Assembly: GCA_036927565.1 (NCBI GenBank)
Contig: JAYESD010000002.1
Location: 78,739,735 to 78,803,734 of the forward strand
Direction of reading: 5' to 3'
Length of the DNA: 64,000 nt
DNA from: Tuctoria greenei
Taxonomy: Eukaryota > Streptophyta > Magnoliopsida > Poales > Poaceae
Shown piece by piece: positions 21,135 through 32,300 of the stretch (its first letter is position 1; each line of letters opens with the position of its first letter). The position numbers and the translations under genes were made by a program. The notes beneath the pieces are model-generated. The model was not told where the DNA came from, searched no databases, and saw only the letters and a list, made by a program, of their open reading frames with translations.

Positions 21135-22888
21135 ACCAAGAGAAGGTTGATGATGACAAGAATCAGAAAGTGGAAAAGCTCCTCGAAGCCATTCAAGACT
21201 TCGAGGATGACGATGAGGAGACGCTTGAACTAAAGGAGCGGCTAAGAAAGAAGACTCTTTCCAAAGGGAAAGTGAAAGTCAAAGATGAAAAGAAGAAGAA
21301 GGGGAGTAGTCACACCGACTACTCCCGATATCCTTTCAACTACGATCGTATTAATTCCATCAATAATCATTATTTATCCATCCCTCTAGGTAAAGCCCCA
21401 CACTTCGATGGAAGTGATTAATCAATGTGGAGGCAAAATATGAAAATGCATCTAATTTCCCTCAATCCAAGTTTATGGCATATTGTGTGCACAGGGATAG
21501 ATATCCCGGACGACGATGAAGAACTTCCACCAAGCCAATAGCAGGCAATTCATCGAAATGCCCAAGCCGCGGCAATCTTTACCTCCTCGCTCAGTCGGGA
21601 CGAGTTCACCAAGGTGGATGGACTCGAGATTGCAAAGGAGATCTGGGACACATTGCAAACTGCACATGAAGGTGATCGTCATGTGCGTGAAGCGAAGATC
21701 GAAATGATTGAGGGCGAATTGGGAGAATTTCCAATCGAAGAAGATGAGTCGCCTCAAGATATGTACAACCGACTTAAGATGCTCATCAACAAGGTTCGAT
21801 CGTACGGAAGCAAGAAGTGGACTGACCACGAGGTGGTGAAGCTCATCCTTAGAGCTTTCATGCCTCGCAATGTCACCTTATGCTCCATGATTAGAGAAAG
21901 CCCCGGATACAAGAGGATGAATCCGGATGAGCTACTTGGAAATATCATCAATTTCGAGATGATGGAAAAGCATGCGAAGCATGTCAAGGAAATAACCAAC
22001 CTTACCTCGGCCAAGAAGAAAGGGATTGCCTTGAAGTCCACCCTGAAGCCCTTATCTAAAGAATCACGAGAAGCTCAATTAGAAGAAGACGGTGATGATG
22101 AGAGCAGTGATTTGGATGAAGATGACATGATACTATTCATGAAGAAATTCAAGAAAATGATGAAGAAGATACAAGGCGCCAAATCAAGTTAAGGAAGATA
22201 CAAGGAAAGATCAAAGTCAAAATTGAGGCGGGCATGCTATAATTGTGGTGAGTATAGCCACTTTATAGTTGATTGCCCATATGAAGAGAACAGGAAGAAA
22301 ACCAAAGAAGCAAAGCCTCAACCAAAGAAGTTCTTCAAGAAGTAGAAACAGGCCGAACAAGTGCACATAGGGAAAGAGTGGGACTCAAATGATGAGTCCT
22401 CATCATCATCAAAAGAAGAGATGGCTAGCATAGCCATCGAAAAGATATCCAAGAAGTCCACTCTCTTCCCTACTCTCGGCGCATGGATGGGAAATGGCAC
22501 TTGCCTCATGGCAAAGGAAGGTAAATGCAAGGTAACAACAAAACCCTCTTTCGTGCATTCCTATTCAAGTGATAGAGACATTGCTAGTGATAATGAAGAT
22601 ATGCTTATTAGATTAGATAAGAAAACAACCACTAAAATGAAATTTTTACTTGATAAACTTGTTGAGAAGGAGAGGTTAATACACTATGAAGAAGACATGA
22701 TTGTCTCCCAAAAGGAGGAATATGTCGAACTTGACAAACTTCTAGAGCTTGAAAAGGAGCGAAGCAAGTCACTAGAGGTTGAGTTAGCTTCAAGCAAGGA
22801 AGCTTGCTTGGAATTAAACGACTCAAATGCTGCAATCAAGGAAGAACTTGCTAACCTAATCAAGGTTAACAAGATCCTTGAAGTGTAA
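21135..22888 (+). pseudogene. S1 gag (broken)
   Basis: Encodes a long Sirevirus-type gag: the N-terminal S-I-P-L-G-K-A-P-H-F-D-G block (about 21385-21418), the UBN2-like domain (21614-22100, with VVKLILRAF and ELLGNIINFEMMEK), a CCHC zinc knuckle C-Y-N-C-G-E-Y-S-H-F-I-V-D-C (about 22234-22275) and a C-terminal coiled-coil-like segment (about 22600-22888). In-frame stops lie at 21419 (TAA), 22190 (TAA) and about 22343 (TAG), with a frame change between 21423 and 21613. Gag would form the particle and bind RNA. Homologous to fragment G. Confidence 0.9.
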
Positions 22889-24049
22889 GTTGAGTCTCTC
22901 AAGTAAGGTGACCCTTCATCCTCTTCAAATTCACCTTCTCAACCCATTAAAACTGAAGTTGCTTTCACTTGTACATGTGGTAAGGTTGACACCAGTTTGA
23001 AAGACAAGCCAACCTCTACCAAAGGCAAGCATCCTGCACAAAATGGCATATTTGACAAGGAGAAGATCAAATATGCACGTAGTGCATACTTGGTCACAAG
23101 ACCTCCAAATGTCAAATATGGCATTGGTTACTCTCATGGTGAAAAGCAACATGCTACAAGCCATAAGAATAACAAGGAAAGCATTGCCTTTGTAAAGGGA
23201 AGACCCTCTCAAACTAGAAAGTCCAAGGTTAAAACATTGAACACACATGAACACCAGACTAGTCCGGTCAGGGTCCGGACAAGTCCGGTACTCCAGACAA
23301 GTCCAGCCTCCCAGACTAGTCTTGTGTATAAACAACAAAAGTTACTATTCAGAACTTTCAATGCATCTTATGTCTTAATGAGAAGTAATTATGGAATGTT
23401 TTATGCTCATTATGTTGGGCCACGCTATGAGAACACCAAATCTCATGTGTGGGTGCCCAAATCCCTTGTGACTAACCTAAAAGGACCCAAGCAAGATTGG
23501 GTACCTAAAACCAAGGCATACGTTTTTTTGCAGGCCTATTCCTCTGGTGGATCTAAATGGGTGCTAGACAGTGGTTACACCAACCATATGACCGGAGAAC
23601 GGAGGATGTTCGTTGAATATGAAGCAAATGAGGATCAAAGCGAGGGCATCTACTTTGGAGACAATAGTCAAGGAAAGGTGCTCGGTACCGATAAAATTGC
23701 CATATCACCACAACACACTCTTTCTCATGTATTACATGTTGATTCCTTAGATTATAACCTGCTATTCATATCTCAATTATGTGACAAAGGTTATAATTGC
23801 TTGTTCACTAACGTGGGTGTGACCGTCTCTAGGAGGAGTGATGGTTCCGTTGTATTCAAGGGTATGTTAAAAGGAAAGAATTATCTCGTTGACTTCAACA
23901 AGGATAAAGCCGAACTTAACACATGCTTGATTGCAAAGACCAACATGGGATGGCTGTGGCATAGACGGCTAGCGCATGTTGGTATGAGGAATCTTCAAAA
24001 ACTCCTCAAGGGCGATCACATCCGAGGTTTAAAGGATGTTGTTTTTTAG
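22889..24049 (+). pseudogene. S1 gag-pol linker, protease and integrase zinc domain
   Basis: A long frame from about 22997 reads through the linker into the aspartic protease motif W-V-L-D-S-G-Y-T-N-H-M-T-G (about 23560-23598). In family members, including fragment G, the Y is C. It continues to the integrase zinc region W-H-R-R-L-A-H-V-G. A TAG at 24047-24049 ends the frame just before the C-x-x-C half (PCSACQ). The linker contains the in-frame palindrome array at 23252-23326. Confidence 0.9.
23252..23326 (+). repeat. In-frame GGACTAGTCC/GGACAAGTCC array inside S1 coding sequence
   Basis: Four to five degenerate copies of the LTR motif lie inside the open frame and are read as QTSP/RTSP-type peptides. 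Fragment G has the equivalent array at about 45139-45215 in the same place, again in frame, so it belonged to the family ancestor. Confidence 0.85.
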
Positions 24050-25006
24050 AAAGACAGGCCTTGTAGCGCATGCCAAGCCAGGAAGCATGTTGGAACACCT
24101 CATCCCGCGAAGAACGTCATGACTACAACAAGACTGCTCGAGATACTTCACATGGACTTATTTGGTCCAATTGCCTACATAAGCATCGGTGGTAACAAAT
24201 ATGGTTTAGTAGTTGTTGATGATTTTTCTCGCTTCACTTGGGTTTTCTTTTTACATGATAAGTCAGAAACACAAGGAATACTCAAGAAGTTCTACAAGCG
24301 AGCTCAAATTGAATTCTTTGACAATCAAGAACATCTGAAGCGACAATAGCACGGAGTTCAAGAACACATAAGTGGAAGAGTACCTAGATGAAGAAGGCAT
24401 AAAGCACGAGTTTTCAGCTACGTACTCTCCAAAACAAAACGGAGTTGCCGAAAGAAAGAACCGAACCCTCATAGAGATGGCGAGAACAATGCTCGATGAG
24501 TACAAGACCTCGGATCGATATTGGGCGGAAGCAGTCAACACCGCTTGCCACGCCATAAATCGACTTTATCTTCATTGACTACTCAAGAAGACATCCTATG
24601 AGCTACTCACCAGTAACAAGCCTAATATTTAATATTTTTGATTTTTGGTTCACCATGTTATATTTTGAACAAGAAGCCTAGGACTTCAAAGTTTGCTTCG
24701 AAGTCCGATGAAGGTTTCTTGCTTGGTTATGATTCGAACACTTACGCCTATCGTGTTTTCTACAAGACCTCCGGACTTGTTGAAGTAGCACGTGACGTAG
24801 TGTTTGATGAAACTAATGGCTCCCAAAAGGAGCAAGTTGATCCTTGTGTGCTAGATAAAGAAGAAGCTCCTTGTCAAGCATTGAGAAGAATGGCGTTAGG
24901 CGAAGTTCGACCACAAGAGCCACCTCTACATATACATGAGGAAAATGAACCACAAGAGGAGTTGAATGATCAAGGGGGAGCTTCCATACAAGATCAACCT
25001 CAATAA
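24050..25006 (+). pseudogene. S1 integrase core and C-terminal part (broken)
   Basis: The first catalytic D is in L-H-M-D-L-F-G-P (about 24148-24170). The second (S-D-N-S-T-E-F) lies at about 24340 but in a shifted frame. The catalytic E is in N-G-V-A-E-R-K-N at about 24440-24465. The frame shifts near 24345 and again near 24600. The downstream part (24638-25006) has K-S-D-E-G-F-L-L-G-Y followed by an acidic tail, as in copia polyproteins. Confidence 0.9.
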
Positions 25007-25863
25007 AGTGAAGATAATCAACAAGTCAATGAGGGCAACCACTTAGGGGGAGAAGAAGATGATCATGAAGATTCAAGACAGCAAGTACCACACCCAAGAG
25101 TATACCAATGCGTCCAAAGGGATCACCCAATCGACAACATCATCGGTGACATCCAAAAGGGAGTAACTAGTAGATCTCGCATAGCTAATTTTTGTGAGCA
25201 TTACTCATTTGTGTCCTTTTTGGAACCACACAGGGTTGAGGATGCATTGAAGGATCCGGATTGTGTAGTGACCATGCAAGAAGAAATCAACAATTTCAAG
25301 AGAAACGAGGTGTGGGAACTAGTCGAAAGACCCAAATCCAACATCGTCGGCACCAAATGGGTCTTCCGCAACAAACAAGATGAACACAGGGTCGTGACAA
25401 GGAACAAGGCATGACTTGTGGCCAAAGGGTATTCACAAGTCAAAGGTTTGGATTTCGATGAAACCTTTGCTCCGTAGCTAGACTTGAGTCCATTAGAATA
25501 TTACTTGCATATGCTACTCACCATGATTTCAAGCTCTATCAAATGGATGTGAAAAGTGCCTTCCTCAAAGGACCAATCAAGGAGGAGGTGTATGTGGAGC
25601 AACCCCCTGGGTTTGAAGATGAAGAGTTACCCAACCACATATTTAAACTGTGTAATGCTCTCTACGGCCTCAAACAAGCTCCTAGAGCTTGGTATGAGTG
25701 TCTTAGAGATTTCTTAATTGAAAATGGCTTTAAGATTGGTAAAGTAGATTATACATTGTTTACAAAGAATTTTGACGATGATCTTTTTGTTTGTCAAATC
25801 TATGTTGATGACATAATCTTTGGTTCAACCAACTAATCTTTTTGTGAATAGTTTAGTAAAATT
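25007..25863 (+). pseudogene. S1 reverse transcriptase (broken)
   Basis: Copia RT blocks V-G-T-K-W-V-F-R-N-K (about 25345-25375), M-D-V-K-S-A-F-L-K-G (25543), Q-A-P-R-A-W-Y and the catalytic Y-V-D-D-I (about 25801-25815). Stops at 25412-25414 (TGA), near 25477 (TAG) and 25834-25836 (TAA) interrupt it. Before insertion of stops it copied element RNA into DNA in the particle. Confidence 0.92.
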
Positions 25864-26590
25864 ATGACAGACGGGTTTGAGAAGTCTATGATGGGAGAGC
25901 TAAAGTACTTCTTGGGATTCCAAGTGAGGAAACAAAGGGAACGGACGTTCATAAGCCAAACTAAGTACACTCAATATATACTCAAGAAGTTTGGGATGGA
26001 CAAGGCGAAGCCCATAAAGACTCCCATGGCAACGAATGGCCACTTGGATCTCAATGAAGATGGACCTAGCATCGACCAAAAGGTATATCGCTCCATGATT
26101 GGTTCCCTACTCTATTTATGTGCAACTAGGCCAGACATTATGTTGAGTGTATGTTTGTGTGCAAGATTTCAAGCCAATCCTAAGAAGTGTCACTTGACAG
26201 CCATAAAAAGGATCTTGTGATATTTAGTTCATACACCCAACCTTGGTCTTTGGTATCAAAAAGGCTCCAAATTAAATCTCATTGGTTACTCCAATGCAGA
26301 TTAAGCCAGATACAAAGTAGAGAGGAAAATTACCTCCGGTACATGCCAAATCCTAGGTAGATCCCTAGTTTCTTGGTCCTCCAAGAAACAAAACTCTATT
26401 TCCTTATCCACAGCTAAAGCGGAGTATGTTGCGGCCGGGAGTTGTTGTGCACAACTCCTTTGGATGCAACAAACTCTAAGGGATTACGGTTACAATATGA
26501 ACCGTATTCCACTCCTTTGTGACAATGAGAGTGCCATTAAAATTGCCCATAATCCAGTTGAGGACTCTAGAACCAAACACATAGACATCC
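25864..26590 (+). pseudogene. S1 RNase H, upstream part (cut by element B)
   Basis: R-S-M-I-G-S-L-L-Y-L, T-R-P-D-I-M and the later A-E-Y-V-A-A block lead to T-K-H-I-D-I. There the frame is interrupted at 26590 by the LTR of B. The remainder resumes at 37150. A TGA at 26218-26220 and a TAA near 26302 had already broken the frame. Confidence 0.93.
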
Positions 26591-28812
26591 TGTGACGCCC
26601 GGTTCCAAAAATTGAACCAAGCTAACGCATATGTGTGCCCAGGATGTTCAACACACATACACGAGTGCAATCACAAAAGAGTATACAGAAAATTACCACA
26701 GAACAAGATTAATTATCAAATTTATTACACAAACCATATTATCCTCGAATACAAGCTCTAATGAATATAAATGACAAGTTCAACTAATGCAGCGGAAATA
26801 AACTATTTAAGCAAACTAAGCAGCTATGCAGCATAAGCGACAGGGTATGTATGCGCAGCTCCAATCAACACCACAGGCAAAGCTGACGGTAGACACGGCC
26901 TAGAACTCCGCATTATCGCCATTAAACTCCCAGTCCTGACCTGCAACTGTTGGGGTGGGGGATTGCAAGAGTGAGTACATGTCGTACTCAGCAAGTGTGG
27001 AAAGTATGACATGTGGCTGATTCAAATGACGACAATAATAATGGTAAAGTGCTGAAAAGTATAGTAAAACATTTGAAAAGCAATATATTATATTTATGTG
27101 TAAGTAAACCCATCATTAACCATGTAACCATAATAATACCAGTCCATAATTCAACATTACCAATAACCATAATCGATGTCATAAACCATAATTCCATCTC
27201 ATAACCGTAACCATAATCATAATATCAACCATAACCATTGCCAAACCATAACCATCCCAAATTCCAATTTTCCCTCTAATCATGGAAGTTGTCCAGGTGC
27301 TCATAACCGGGAGCACGGCTATCATGATAGTTTTAGTTAACACTCTGCAGAGTTTGTACCTCTTTACCCACGTGTTCGTGATTTCATCACCCTTCGGCGA
27401 CTAAGAATCTCCCTTATGCCCATGACCCGTCGGTCACATTACACACTTCCGTTGGTGTGTGGCCAAGAGATCACAAAATAGCCTTTACAAAGGGATTACT
27501 AGCCTATTTAGACCCCACTGAGGTTTCACCAGTGGCGATGTCTCCCGCAGAGCACACCTTCAACCAAGGGCCCCCTCTTGAGCCATTCGGATCCCACGGT
27601 AGTCCCACCAATCATCAACAAACCCAATCCGACTACCCCTTCCCCGAGCATCCACAATGGTCCAAACAGCACTAGCAAAGCCCTAATTAATCAGCTACGC
27701 CGCACCCATACTTGGCCTCGTGGTGGCACTGTAGTCCTGGCTTATTCTTGCATGAACCGGTCCTTAGATCTAAAGCAAGCAAACCACCATAACATCCAAC
27801 CCATCCACATACCGGGCTTGCTTAGATCACCAATTACCATACCATGTTTAACCAGTTCATGTTAACCATAATCTCATCCATGCATAAGTAAATTGAGTGA
27901 TGTAGTTGTTTCCCATCCCAATTGATTAAGCGAAGCAAAAAGGTAAAAACCCTTCCCGACTCTCTACCATAAATTCCAGGTGACAAGGGTGGTCAAACAA
28001 AACTAGTAAACTTCCTACTATAGGATTTCCCATCAATTTGACACAGCATGCAGTTTTGCAAACAAGACATTTATTTAAAAAAAAACAGGATCAATATGCT
28101 TCAAGGACACTTGCCTTGCTCTTGCTGTTGATTAGGGTCAAAGCCTTCAAAATCTTGATGTTGTAGATCCTCCGTGGCACCCTCTAGCGCAAATCTGTCT
28201 AATCCACACAATAAACATACAAGACAAGAAACACAATCAAAGAGTGCACAAATATTACTCAATATGACATGACATGCATGATTGATGCAATGCAAGGTAA
28301 AACTTGTTACTAGATTGCTTTTAATGATCACTAACTAGCTCTAATAGATTTTAACAAGTTTATACAGGTTTGGAGTTGATTAGATCATATTTTAGAATTA
28401 ATTCAACACAATTTAACCAGAAAGATCGGACTAGTCCGCTAGGGACCGGACAAGTCCGCATTTGACGAGATCAGCAGATTAGGGTTTTTTAGATCGACGT
28501 GAATTTGGAGATTAGGGGTTGAATGCACGTAAGGAAAAGATAATAGAAGGTATACCAGGTGTTTAGAACTCCAATGAACCAAGAAACTTGGAGGTAACAC
28601 TTGGATCTTGATGATCTAGGGTTGGTGATGAACTTGGAGATGAATTGGTGGTGAAGGACGAAACTTGGTGGAGATCTTGATCCTCCTTCGTTTCCTCCTC
28701 TTCTTCTTCTTGTTTGGGATCTTCTCCTCCCTCCTTGATGGTGGCTCCCCACGAACTAGGGTTTGGGTGAGTGGAAAAGTGGCAAATAGATGTCAAACCA
28801 AGGGGTGGGGTT

Positions 28813-28822
28813 GTTTATATAG
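28813..28822 (-). promoter_or_regulatory. TATA box in LTR of element B
   Basis: Minus strand CTATATAAAC, about 165 bp downstream (element orientation) of the palindrome array; the copy in the 5' LTR, which would drive transcription, is at 36516-36525. Confidence 0.75.
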
Positions 28823-28984
28823 GGGTGGAGGCTAGGGTTAGATGGATTTCGAGTTTTGGGATGAGTAGAGGCCGGTTTAGAGTCCCACATGGGCTCTCAA
28901 AGAGTTGGGCACGATGTCCCTAGGCCCACTTGACGTGAAACCCAAGAAACAAGTCGTACAACAAAAGGTCAATCTCGGAGTCAC

Positions 28985-29318
28985 GAAATATCGGACAAGT
29001 CCGGACAGGACCGGACTAGTCCGAAGTCGTCCAGAGAGAAAATCGGACAAGTCTGGCCAAAAATCGGACAAGTCCAATCTTAGTCAGAAAGGAAAACGGA
29101 CAAGTCCGCTGGGACACCGGACTAGTCCGGAAAAGTCCAGGGACTTAGCAAATTTTCAAGTATTCATGGAACATCGGACTAGTCTGCACAAGATCGGACA
29201 AATCCGAAGTTGTCCAGAGGCAAACATCGGACTAATCCGCAGCAAAAATGGACAAGTCCGTTTTTAGACCGAGAGAAATTGGACTAGTCCTCTGTAAAAT
29301 CGGACTAGTCCGCACTTT
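28985..29318 (-). promoter_or_regulatory. Palindrome array in U3 of element B
   Basis: Around fourteen copies of CGGACTAGTCCG or CGGACAAGTCCG with centre-to-centre steps near 20-21 and 31-33 bp, plus one longer gap. Read on the element's sense strand, the long spacers carry TTCTCTCTG-type cores like those in S1. The 5' LTR copy is at about 36692-37018. Confidence 0.82.
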
Positions 29319-32300
29319 CCTGCGTTTTAAGTGCGGTTTTGCTCCAAATCAATTTTAAATGCTCCGAATCAATTTTAAACTTGTTCCTCTTGTTATGGGT
29401 TAGTGTTAAACATGTATATGAGTGCATGTAGGGCATGATGCATGAAAATGAGGGTGTTACAAACCTACCCCCCTTAAAATGAATCTCGCCCTCGAGATTC
29501 GACGCGGAAGAGAAGAGATAGGGAAATTCCTTCTTGAGATCATCCTCTAACTCCCAAGTTGCTTCTTTTTCGGTATGGTGCTTCCATTGGACTTTACACC
29601 ATCGAATCACCTTTTTCCTTGTGACTCTCTCCTTGGTTTCTAAGATTTTGACCGGTTGCTCGGCATACGTCAAATCTTCCTCTAGTTCCAATTCTTCCAT
29701 TGGCACTTGTTCTTCCGGCACTCTCAAACACTTCTTGAGCTGGGAAACATGAAACACATCATGTATGTCTGAAAGATGGGCTGGCATCTCCAACTTATAG
29801 GCTACTTCTCCTCTTTTGTCCAAAATCTTGAATGGTCCAATATAACGAGGTGCGAGCTTACCCCTTATGTTAAACCTCTTATGACCTCTCATTGGTGACA
29901 CCTTGAGGTAAACAAAATCTCCTATTTCAAAGGCTAATTTCCTTCTCCTATTGTCCGCATAGCCTTTTTGTCTTGATTGGGCAGCCCTCAAGTTTTCACG
30001 AATTATTTGGACTTGCTTTTCGGCTTCTTGCAACACATCCGGACCAAATACTTGAGTTTCTCCTGCCTCATTCCAGAATAAAGGTGTCCTACACTTCCTC
30101 CCATAAAGCGCTTCATATGGTGACATTTTCAAGCTTGCTTGGTAACTATTGTTGTATGAAAATTCTGCGTATGGCAAGCTTTTGTCCCAACTTTTCCCAT
30201 GCTTTAAAGCACAAGCTCTTAACATCTCCTCCAAAATCTGATTGGTCCTCTCGGTTTGTCCATCCGTTTGAGGATGATATGATGAACTAAAATTCAACCT
30301 CGTTCCCAAAGCTTCATGCAATTTTTGCCAAAATCTGGAGGTAAATTGAGAACCTCTATCTGAGACTATCTTCTTAGGGACTCCATGTCGACACACAATA
30401 TGCTCCATGTATATTTCGGCCAATCGTGCAGCTGTATACTTGGTCTTCACAGGGACAAAATGAGCTGACTTTGTTAAGCGATCCACAATTACCCAAATTG
30501 AGTCATACCCGGACTGAGTATGCGGTAACCCAACTATGAAGTCCATACCAATTTCTTCCCACTTCCATTCCGGAATCTTCAACGGTTGCAATAATCCGGC
30601 TGGCCTTTGATGTTCCGCCTTGACTCGTTGACACACATCACATAATGCTACATATTCAGCTATGTCCTTTTTCATTCTATCCCACCAATAGCAAGTCTTC
30701 AAGTCCTTGTACATCTTCGTACAACCGGGGTGAATCGAGTAAGGCGAGTCATGTGCCTCCTTTAATATTGTCTCCCGAATATGCTTTACATTAGGCACAA
30801 CGATTCTCTTTCCAAGCCATAAGGTACCATGTTCATCCTCGTCAAATCTGAATTCTCTCCCTTCTTCGGTTCTTTCCTTGATTTCCTTGATCGCCTCATC
30901 TGTGGTTTGTGCCTCTCGAATTTCTTGCTCCAAGGTTGGTTTTAACTCCATCATCTCCATCTCATTTACAAACCCAAGGTTCAACCGTTCAAACTCCTTA
31001 CATAACTCGAATGGTAACTCTCGAACCGTGAGTTGATGACTTACTCCCTTTCTACTCAAAGCATCGGCCACTACATTGGCTTTTCCCGGATGATAGTTGA
31101 TCCCCAAATCATAATCTTTGATGAGCTCCAACCATCTTCGTTGCCTCAAGTTTAGATCCGTTTGTGTGAAAATATACTTCAAACTCTTATGATCCGTGTA
31201 AATTTCACACCTTTGTCCAAGAATATAGTGTCTCCAAATCTTCAATGCATGTACCACGGCTGCAAGTTCTAAATCATGTGTTGGGTAATTCTGCTCATGT
31301 TTCTTCAATTGTCTTGACGCATAGGCGACCACTTGACCTTCTTGCATCAATACACATCCAAGTCCTTGTCTTGATGCATCACAATAGATGTCGAAACTCT
31401 TGCTTACATCCGGCAATACCAAAACTGGGGCTGTTGTCAACCTCTTCTTCAACTCCTCAAAACTATTCTGGCATGCTTCAGTCCATTGGAACGCCTTTCC
31501 CTTCGTTAGCAACTCCGTCATAGGCTTGGCTATCTTGGAAAAGTCCTTGAGGAATCGACGATAATATCCATCCATCCCAAGAAAACTCCTTATTTCCTTG
31601 ACATTTTGCGGCGGTTCCCATTTCAACACGTCTCTTACTTTTCCGGGGTCAACCGATACTCCTCCTCCTGAGATGATATGACCCAAAAATGGCACCTCTT
31701 TCAACCAAAACTGACACTTGTTGAACTTGGCATACAATTGATGCTCCCTCAATTTCTGCAACGTAAGCCTCAAGTGTTCCTCATGTTCCTTCTCATCCTT
31801 CGAGTAGATCATAATATCATCAATAAATACCACAACGAACTTATCTAAGTACTCCATGAAGACCTTATTCATGAGGTACATAAAGTAGGCAGGTGCATTT
31901 GTCAATCCAAAAGACATCACGGTGTACTCATAAGATCCATACCGTGTCCTAAAAGCTGTCTTGGGTATGTCCGATGGTCTAATCTTCATTTGAAAGTATC
32001 CCGACCTCAAGTCAATCTTAGAGAAGACACAAGCACCCTTCATCTGATCAAACAAGTCTTCTATGTGTGGCAAGGTGTACTTGTTCTTGATTGTTACCTC
32101 GTTGAGAGCTCGGTAATCCACGCACATCCTTTGGGATCCGTCCTTCTTGTCCACAAATAGAACGGGCGCTCCCCAAGTTGAAGAGCTAGGGCGAATAAAA
32201 CCCTTCTCTAATTGCTCTTGAATTTGTTTCTTGAGCTCCGCTAATTCCATAGGAGGCATCCTATACGGCCTCTTAGCTATAGGTGCAGTTCCAGGTATTA

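Larger units (their letters stand above)
26591..29461 (-). repeat. 3' LTR of element B
   Basis: 2871 bp, TGTGACGCCC...GGGTGTTACA (plus-strand view). It contains a tandemly repeated ~20-bp AATCAATTTTAAA segment near 29346-29379 that is single in the other LTR. U3 array at 28985-29318, TATA at 28813-28822 and motif pair at about 28427-28459. A CCATAACC-rich stretch occupies about 27170-27265. Confidence 0.96.

Noticed and set aside
28985..29318. Regular short repeats with spacers resembling a CRISPR array
   Set aside because: Repeats are degenerate 12-mers within plant LTRs, spacers are related to each other and of two fixed lengths, and no cas genes exist.
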